From: Loripinus fragilis
Taxonomy: Eukaryota; Mollusca; Bivalvia; Lucinida; Lucinidae
NCBI GenBank assembly: GCA_964019695.1
Contig: OZ026514.1
Coordinates: 97,602,345-97,666,344 of the forward strand
Direction: 5' to 3'
DNA length: 64,000 nucleotides
The position numbers were made by a program, and so were the translations under genes. Under the pieces are notes generated by a model that did no database searches, was not told the origin of the DNA, and was given only the letters and a program-made list of their open reading frames with translations. Within the stretch, counting starts at the first letter, position 1, and every line of letters begins with the position of its first letter. Below are positions 56,563-64,000 of this stretch, piece by piece.

Positions 56563-56685
56563 TAGATTGATAGATAGATGTAATTGTGTTTTAATAATAA
56601 GCAGACATTATGTAAACGAATAGATGTATGGATGGATAGATAGATAGATAGATATATAGATAGATAGATAGATGGATAGATTTGG
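56255..56685. repeat. GATA/GACA microsatellite cluster (unit B)
   Basis: Counterpart of 42480-42930, about 22 bp shorter overall, with a GACT interruption inside the GACA run near 56325. Confidence 0.88.
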
Positions 56686-56986
56686 CAAGTTATTTAAAAC
56701 ATTTGACTCGACCGAGGAAAATCAAATCCGCACAACCAAATTTCATATTTTACACGAAAGGTGACTAGCAGCTAGCAAGCAACATGTGTACTGTAAGATA
56801 CCTCGACTCACGAACAGTCAGATCACGCTTTCTCTACCTGTCAAATAATGAGTACTGTGAGAGCACGCGAATAACGTGGAGTTTTCCATGAACGAAACTA
56901 AAGCACATTTGTTGTAGTACTGTAGTTTTAAGTATGTCGGGGTTATAATTTTGCATGGATTAATTCTACAGAATTGTAAGTAGGCA

Positions 56987-57198
56987 AAGTCGGGTATATT
57001 CAGACAGACGGCTTAATTCGGACAGCCACCTTGTTTGTTTCATAGTTCAATATTCAACTATTGGAGTAAAAATAAATTAACTAAGCAAACAGTGAAAATC
57101 CTGATGAGACGGCTTATAAGGAGCGGTCTCATCTGGATATCCACTGTTTGCAAGTGTGTGTCCGAATTTACCTGATGTCCGAATTTACCCAACATTAC
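56987..57198. mobile_element. Small foldback element (unit B)
   Basis: Counterpart of 43235-43446, one substitution seen (TCAACTATTGG). Confidence 0.55.
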
Positions 57199-58121
57199 CC
57201 TATACATTTATAGGATACTCTTTCTACAGTATGGCGTTATGAATATGGCCACAAAGTGAATATACTTGTGTCTTGAGAATGCTAATATTTTGACATCAAA
57301 TTGTATGGGCTGGTGCGTGACATAAAATAATTGATCAGCTATTCCGAAAATCTTTTTGATGCCTTCAGACATGGATGCCTTATTGCGAAACAATTTTCCT
57401 ATATCTCAACTGGAATATACGTGTAAGTATTTAGTGGGTACTAAACAGACCAGTCTCGATGAGACGGTTCATTTGAGTATCTAGAAAATTACGCTTAAGT
57501 TAGTTGATGGGTAAGAAAATTTACAAACATTGTGTTTGTAATCTAGACTTATCTCTATACCTGGTTTCGCTGTCAAATCATGTATTGCGACGCATCCAGG
57601 GAGCACCACAATAAATGTTTGTGCGCTTATTCACGCTCTTTCTCTCAATGCTTTTAGACCAACACCAATCCTCTATATTTATCAGCTGAAATATATGCTG
57701 TATGTCCTTGAAAAAAACATCTCACTGAGACAAATCTTTCTTCTCGATGAGACGGTTTTATTCGAGTACACACAACAAATGTTTCTGTTTCAGTTGATGT
57801 TAATGAGGTTACACTCATAATTCTTGTTTGTCTGGATATTTTCGATCGCAGTCTGCAGGAAATGCCGTCATTACGCTACTCATTGGAGATGGCTGTACAC
57901 GAGACGCCTCCAATGAGCACCATAATATACGTTCGAATAATTCAATGAAAAGGGCACTTATAAAAAGGGCCAGCCATTTCTGACTTATGAGACACCTCAA
58001 CTTGTCACATTTACTTCCCAAATCCCATCCGTTTGCCAGGCACCAGGCAGGCTAGGAATTGGTAACCATTACGTTTAACTAGCTGGCGGCTCACCAACCG
58101 GTCATATCAGAACGAACCCCA

Positions 58122-58200
58122 ATGTCGCCGACACTGGGAATCGAACCTTCGACCTCCCGCTCCCAAAGCGGATGCCTTATCCACTAGGCTATCGGGACCT
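58122..58200 (-). mobile_element. tRNA-Pro-like SINE head or tRNA pseudogene (unit B)
   Basis: Counterpart of 44370-44447 with the same TGG anticodon arm and unpaired acceptor ends. Confidence 0.55.
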
Positions 58201-59030
58201 TCCATGCCCCGGGTCTTGCATCATATATGTGATTTCTCTGTTCAACCCCGTTATCACACGCCAAGCTAGGTAACCCATCACATAGCGATTCTTATTCTGT
58301 CTTGAGAAATACATAGTAATATTTTAATAGCAAAATCGTCACGCATCGTGTGTAAGAGAGAGAGAGAGAGAGAGCTCGTGATATCCTCCATCAATCTAAC
58401 ATTTCACGGTTATAAAAATGTTAATTTTAAGATGAAAATTATGATTTTTTTTTATTTTCACATTAGAAATAGATTGTGGGTCATATTATAACCTCCCCAA
58501 TTTTGCGTCCACTGAAGCGGTTCTTAACAAGTATGCACGATCTATGCTTTCAAAAACCACCCCAATATATACAATTAAACCTGGATAATTCCAGTTCGAA
58601 TTATCGAGTTTTTTGCTGTATTATTTTTACTTTCTAATGTCAATTCAAGTCATACGTCTATTGTATTTCTAATATTGAACAGCTGGGAAATAGATTTACA
58701 AAAGTCAATGGACTTTCTTCTGAATCCCTTTTTTGTATTTAGAAATGATATGTATGTGAACTTAGTGTATTATATGTACACATGTTGTTATACAAAAATG
58801 AAATAAAAGTTTAAACTAACCTGAGTTTTACTATTTAAACGTGTGGTGTTCCGTAAGGGGGTCTACAGTTCACTGACTTGTTTGCATGATGGTAATTTGA
58901 GCGCAGCATATGTAAACTTGATTTATGCGTGATTTGCTTAGAGGCATATCAGCTAGTGAACCCGCGCAGTCTTATCAACGCCGTAGTTATTTTTCGATGT
59001 TTGTCAACATTTCAGGATTTATATACTCAC

Positions 59031-59914
59031 CACCACAATTGTCGGCATGTAACTTGAAAGTAGGCTCTCCGAAACCGCAACTCTTGAGTCAGTTGTCAAC
59101 CACAGATATTACAGCATTCAGTTCATGGGTCTGTTTTCCATCTTGCCCGAATGTTTGATCCTTGTCAATCAATTAGTTCAGTTGCTGAGACACACTATCA
59201 TTGCAAAACCCGAAAACTCTTACCTTCCACGGGGTCAAAAAATAAAGTGACCCCATCTGTCCGGCTTGATGTGGAATACAAACATTCTTTGCGAAGTCAA
59301 ATGTGTAGTGCACACTTTGATACTCTGCTGACATAATATCAGCTTACCAAGTCATTTTGCCTCAGCCTCCGATTTGGCCTCTGTAATACACTAAAAAACT
59401 AACATCTCTCGTGTTGATTGCATAATATCTTCCTCTGAAACGGAGTCCGATATTTTCTTTCGAGATTTTTTGTACATCGCACATACATCATGTCTTGGTT
59501 AACTGTTTTGAATATGTCCGCAGCACTGGTTCCAGATATCATATACAGCCGCAACGACACAACTGTCACATTTATGTCCTCTAAGCTTTGTCTGTATAGG
59601 TCGTGTACAGCTTTCTTTGTGACCGATGATTGAAGGAATATCGGCGGGATATCATCTCGTCCCCTCGGAGCAGCTAGCTGTGGCATACCATGGGTATCAA
59701 ATTAACTGATGATAAAGTCAAAGACACTCTTTACGTCATCAAACTTAAGTGAATGCTTTGTTTTTTTCCCAGTGTTTCCATGGACCCGGGTGACTAGACT
59801 GTTGGTGTTCATGTGCTTGATTATACTCTGTAGCGTAAAGTCCTTGATATCCTAGGCCAGCTTAATAAAGTCTCTGCATACTGATGTCCCTTTGAATCGG
59901 TCTTTCTCAAACAA
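59031..59914 (-). pseudogene. DUF7869-type gene relic (unit B)
   Basis: Counterpart of 45277-46160 with the same three in-frame stops and one more: LNYLID has become LN-stop-LID (TAT to TAA near 59173). The extra stop in this copy after the duplication indicates that neither copy is under coding constraint. Confidence 0.7.
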
Positions 59915-59916
59915 CA

Positions 59917-60284
59917 GCAGAATCTAGGGCGAAGATTTGGTACCAGTAAAATGCATTTAAGCCCCCCCCTGGCTTAGGCTGCTGTCCGTTCTAAGGCGGT
60001 GGTTCTGTTGTTGTTGACTTTTTGTTTATTGTTACTCCCATTGTGGGAGTCTGTAATTGTTCTATGTTTTGTTGTACGTTACTTTATGTCCGTTCTAGTA
60101 TTGCAATCATCTTGATGGGGAAGAGAGAGCTGGTTGCTTTGCTTAATTTGTCTTCCTGGTGTCTCGTGATGGTTGAGCGGCTCTTCCTCACGGGTGCCAC
60201 AGGGTTGTCTGCGGTTTCTGATTGTGGTATTTCCTGCTCATACTCACTATTTTTGGTACCTTTTCCCATTCTTCGTTTTATCCA
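59917..60284 (+). repeat. Dispersed repeat D, copy 4 (unit B)
   Basis: Counterpart of 46163-46530; a duplicate by segmental duplication, not an independent insertion. Confidence 0.7.
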
Positions 60285-60293
60285 CGCCTAGTT

Positions 60294-60996
60294 TAATTAG
60301 AGCGCCCATAATATAAAGCACCTTTTCATCTCTCTGAGCCTGTAGATCTGGTGTGTTACTTCATTGCGGAGAAACTTCTCACTACACGCGCCACTGCACA
60401 CAAGGAAACTCTGAATTGATGCTCTCATCATCTGACAGCCCTTCATCATCATCTGAAATAAAGGAGTGTGGCACGTGGTTAACACTTCTCTGAACCCCCT
60501 TATTGTGCAACTTAATAGGTTGTCTAAATGCAATGACCGATGACTGATACAATCATTCTGTAAATTCTCAAGAAACCTGATGATATTTTTATTTAGCTTT
60601 ATCACATGACGTCGTCAATGGGAGTGATATAACGCCATGCAATAAAATCGATAAACCACTAGTGGTTTACATTTTTCGGAAACGTTATGACGTCCATAAC
60701 AACGTTACGTTATGACGTCTATTTTAACATTTTCACGTCCAAAATGCGAATTTAAACTAATTTTAATGTCATGTGATAAATAAAGGATCTTACAGGAGTT
60801 CTCATGGTGAATTAAATTTATTAAACTTGTTACGAAAAAAGTGATAAAAAATGCTCTGCAAGCTTCGCACTTTATCACTTTTTCCACAATTCGATTAATA
60901 AATTCAATAAAACATGAAAACTTGTGTAAGATAGTCTATTTATGTAAAATATCTTTATTTATATAATAATTGATGTGGAAAACCCCAAAATTATGA
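60294..60996 (-). other. No proven gene; possible acidic exon (unit B)
   Basis: Counterpart of 46540-47242. The TTTATTTCAG acceptor-like site and the DDDEGLSDDESINSEF frame are kept. Confidence 0.25.
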
Positions 60997-62212
60997 GTTT
61001 GTTTGTTTGGTTCTTAACGACGCATCAACCCTTGTGGGTCATTAGCGTCAGACAGTATTAAACTAAACATGATGAAGATGGAAAAAGTAAAAATTTTTAA
61101 GATAAAATAAAAGATGATGATGAGTTTGTATAATGATAATTAGTTGCAATACGATTGTTGACAGGAGAGACCACGTACAATATCTGACAGTTTCAAAGAG
61201 CTATTCAGATAACTGTACATGTTCTTTAACTGAACAGAATACAACTTAAAAAAATCTGTATTATGGTCTGATACAAATGTAAAACAAAACATGATTTTAA
61301 AAATAGCAATTAGATTTTGTTAAAAAGATTTATTTGTCTTAAAAATGTCATAATACTATCAATATGTATATCTTGAAATAATTCTTTCATGTTATCAACA
61401 TGGAAGCAATTATTTCTTACTTGTGCAAAATCGCCACATTCCAAAAGGAAGTGACGTGCAGTGAATGGTGCGTTGCAACCAACATATTCTGGTTGCTCTT
61501 CACCTTGTAGTAAGTATGAATGAGTGACTCTTGTATGACCAAAGCAAAGTCGAGCTAAAACTACTTCCTCTCTTCTTATGTTTCGAACAACTGATTGACA
61601 TTCACCAATAGTTGGTTTGATGTCAAGAAGTTTATTGCCAATGCTGTTATTCCATGAAGTTTGCCATTCTTCCAAGATATATTTATTGATAGATGGCTTA
61701 AAATTGGAAAATGGAATTTTAAAAGAAGTTGGTTCTAATGAAAGCGATGTTTTTGCTTGCTTATCTACCTTCTCATTCCCTTGGATACCTATATGACTAG
61801 GAATCCAACAGAGAGCAATTTCTTTATAAGCTAAAAGCTCAAGACATTTTTCGAAAAGTTTCTGAATCTGTGGATTCTTTGAACTGGTATGGCTCATTGC
61901 TTTCAAAAGTCAGAAAATATAATAAATTTATTGTTAGCATCACAAGTGCTAATAAAATCTAAAGCTAGATCAATTGCTTTGGCTTCAGCAGTGAAAATTG
62001 ATGATTCGTCAGGTGTACGTTGCATATTACTATGGTTGTCTGATATATCAGCACAACCAACCTTTGAGTCTTCCTTTGACCCATCAGTATAAATTTGTTG
62101 GTAATTCTTATAACGACTTTGCATTTTTCTGAAATCATCTTTTAATATGTGTGGATTTGATTCAGATTTTTTTCCCGGAATGTAAATCAAAAAGTATTTC
62201 AGGTGGTTTCAT
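60997..62212 (-). pseudogene. I/Nimb-type LINE fragment, RNase H to 3' tail (unit B)
   Basis: Counterpart of 47243-48458 with the same 16-base deletion, so the deletion predates the duplication. A handful of private substitutions are seen (near 61316, 61576, 62004 and 62012). Confidence 0.9.
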
Positions 62213-62688
62213 TATGGGTAAAATTTAATTACTGCATTTGTAATTAAGTATAAAACTATAGATAACCTTCACCATCCTGCTCAGCTTGACGCAAGAAATC
62301 TCAGATACGTTAATCTGTTCTCAGGTCGGGTGGTTCATCTCTCTCTTCTTCATCCACATCATTGGCCCGGGTCTGCTCTTGGGTCTCTGTCTCATCAGGC
62401 TGGGGCTGAGGTTCTGCACTCCGGAAGAGGTCATTTACAATCACCCACAGGTACACCCTTGACCCAGGGGTGGGGTCAAAAGGTCAAACTATATATTTTT
62501 CTGAAAGTAATCATGATGCATATCCAATTAAAGGAAATTGAGCACAGAGCACCTTGAAAGCAAATATGTCGTCATCATAACACACATCTACGACCCCTGG
62601 GATGGGATCACAAGGTCATTTTTTTTCTTTTCTAAAAGTGGTCATGTTGCATATCAAATTAAAGTGGAAGAAGTGTAGACCTACATGC
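62213..62688 (-). other. Flank with a possible acidic C-terminal exon (unit B)
   Basis: Counterpart of 48459-48934, ending at the unoccupied insertion site of LINE copy 4. Confidence 0.25.
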
Positions 62689-63340
62689 AAAGTAACACTT
62701 TAAATTTACACACACCCTTGACCTCTGGGGTTGAATTTAAAGGTCAGATATTGAAATTGTTCAGATGTAAGTATACTTTTTATTAAAATAAGCACTAAAA
62801 CATTCTTGACAGGCGTTTGTTATGATTTGAATGATACTGAAGGTGAACTAAGGGTTAGATAAATGGGATTAATGTTTTGTGATTTACATGTTTCTCTCAA
62901 ATAACCCTTCGTCCGGGGATATAAATTCGTCGAATTTGCCTTGTTATATTAGTAATCAGTATCACAGATTAGCAATTAAATAAAACAGCACAAAGTGATA
63001 TTAAATATACACATTAAACATTTAAAATACACAAATTGCAATGTTCTATGGCTTGCTAACCAATACCAAGGATTACACAAAAAAAAGAGAAAGTGATTTC
63101 TCTTATTTCCATTGTGGCTATTCTGTACAACCTGCAAGTCATAGTGAGACACCATTAGTTAATCACTAAGTAAATAAGTATTAAGAGTTAAACAATAATG
63201 AAAATGAGCGTAAATACCTAAAAACCTTAAAGATCTATACTAAAATGAAAGTAAAAATTATCAAGATACTGTAAGAACATACTTTACCAATCAATCTTGC
63301 TAAAAAGGAACTTTTTAACAGCTACTTAAAAATTTGGATA
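62689..63340. other. Unique flank right of the duplication
   Basis: AT-rich. The first 70 bases (ACCCTTGACCTCTGGGG) continue the tandem-type repeat of 48459-48934. There is no supported coding frame. Confidence 0.4.
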
Positions 63341-63344
63341 TCTC

Positions 63345-64000
63345 TGTAAGCTTCTTATATATTACAAGGGAGCTCGTTCCATAAAACACAACAATTAATA
63401 TCAAAAGGATTTCTTTCCAAAACTTTTACTTTTGGAATAGAAAAACAACCAGTTTTCCTAAATCTAGTTCCATATGAGTGCATGGAATTTGCCGGAATAA
63501 AGTGATCAACCATATAATTTGGCGATTGACCTGACTTACTTTTAAAAACATGGTTCAAAATAATCTGGTCAACTTTTTTCGAAACAGGTACAGTAAGGAG
63601 CCAAGAGACTTAAAAACTTCAGAGCCTACATGTGCCCTTAAATCAATGGTAAGAACAAACCATATGATTTTATTTTGGGTAACCTGAAGTTTATTTTTCA
63701 AAACCTTAGATATGCCCGGATACCAATAAGAGCATGCATAGTCAAAATGACACTGTATCAAAGATATCACTAAAAGCTTTTTGGTTGTTTAATTTAAAAA
63801 AAATTCATCTTTCTATATGAAAACTTCAACCTTGCATTTGCCTTTTGAATTACAGAAGTCGCCATATTAGCTCCAGAAAGACACTATTCTAACACTACAC
63901 CCAAATATTTTAACAGTATTGTATTTTTTGCTTCAGTAACGGTATCTGCAAGTAATGCTTAAAACTGATTGTGACTTTAACCTAGGTCTAGATCCAAACA
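63345..64000 (-). pseudogene. C-terminal RT fragment of a second LINE class (no RNase H)
   Basis: The minus strand reads LGVVLE near 63890, then SLIQCHFDYACSYWYPGISKVLKNKLQVTQNKII, HVGSEVFKSLGSL, LNHVF-like NHVFKSKSGQSPNYM, HSYGTRFRKTGCFSIPKVK and VLWNELPCNI before a stop at 63355. This order (thumb, YGTR, WN-LP end) is typical of the C-terminus of Jockey/CR1-group or RTE-group LINEs that lack RNase H. A frame change near 63556 and stops near 63780 show decay. It continues beyond the window. Confidence 0.75.

Larger units (their letters stand above)
53792..62688. repeat. Tandem duplication, unit B (8.9 kb)
   Basis: Second copy of 40010-48934. It ends at CTACATGC (62681-62688), after which unit A has LINE copy 4 but unit B continues with AAAGTAACAC. 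Differences noted from unit A include 42320/56093, 43587/57340, 44755/58509, 45417/59171 and shorter GATA/GACA and different GA run lengths. Confidence 0.9.

Noticed and set aside
40010..62688. Treating the 8.9-kb repeat as certainly biological
   Set aside because: Uncollapsed haplotypes can mimic tandem duplications in heterozygous genomes. The chimeric LINE and empty site favour a real event, but read support is needed.

Overview
The window is animal genomic DNA, AT-rich and crowded with repeats, with no complete host gene that I can recognise. A mollusc, most likely a bivalve, fits best. The main retroelement has the architecture of the I/Nimb-type LINEs known from molluscs (ORF1 with zinc knuckles; ORF2 with APE endonuclease, reverse transcriptase and RNase H). 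Many arrays of short direct units carry degenerate ACGG-type repeats at one end, like the bivalve pearl/Helentron-type elements. tRNA-derived SINEs are also present. The species cannot be fixed from the sequence alone.

Layout. 1-8.4 kb: two minus-strand LINE copies joined head to tail, the first 5'-truncated and the second near full length but mutated. 8.5-10.1 kb: an opposite-strand, diverged ORF1 of a related LINE interrupted by a SINE, then an endonuclease fragment carrying a 238-bp insert with perfect 35-bp inverted repeats. 11.3-12.1 kb: a zinc-finger exon (ZNF862/hAT-like) behind a tandemly duplicated 118-bp block. 13.6-25.9 kb: a field of tandem-core elements, a 4-kb long inverted repeat, a Harbinger-like MITE, palindromic foldback elements, and a 1.67-kb Helitron-like insertion whose empty site is readable. 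27-28 kb: a SINE and a plus-strand LINE tail. 28.8-32.2 kb: a small C2H2 exon, MITEs and hairpins. 32.5-34.9 kb: a minisatellite of 33 copies of a 72-bp unit that happens to stay open as a 24-residue repeat.

35.2-62.7 kb: LINE copy 3, an 8.9-kb segment, LINE copy 4, and a second copy of the same 8.9-kb segment. The segments differ at roughly 0.2 percent of positions, while the LINE parts just outside differ at about 2 percent. The step falls inside ORF1 near 40010/53792. The second segment ends at an unoccupied version of the site where copy 4 sits. Together this reads as unequal crossing-over between LINE copies when one insertion was heterozygous, or as an assembly artefact mimicking it. 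Inside each segment are a broken minus-strand gene of the DUF7869 type, a LINE fragment, GATA/GACA microsatellites, SINE remnants and small foldback elements. 63.3-64 kb: the end of a second LINE class without RNase H.

How the parts interact: LINE copy 4 is the best-preserved copy. Its ORF1 is intact, and its ORF2 is open except for one 22-bp microduplication. The SINEs share about 24 nt of 3' end with this LINE, which suggests that it mobilises them. All identities rest on reading motifs; no database search was run.
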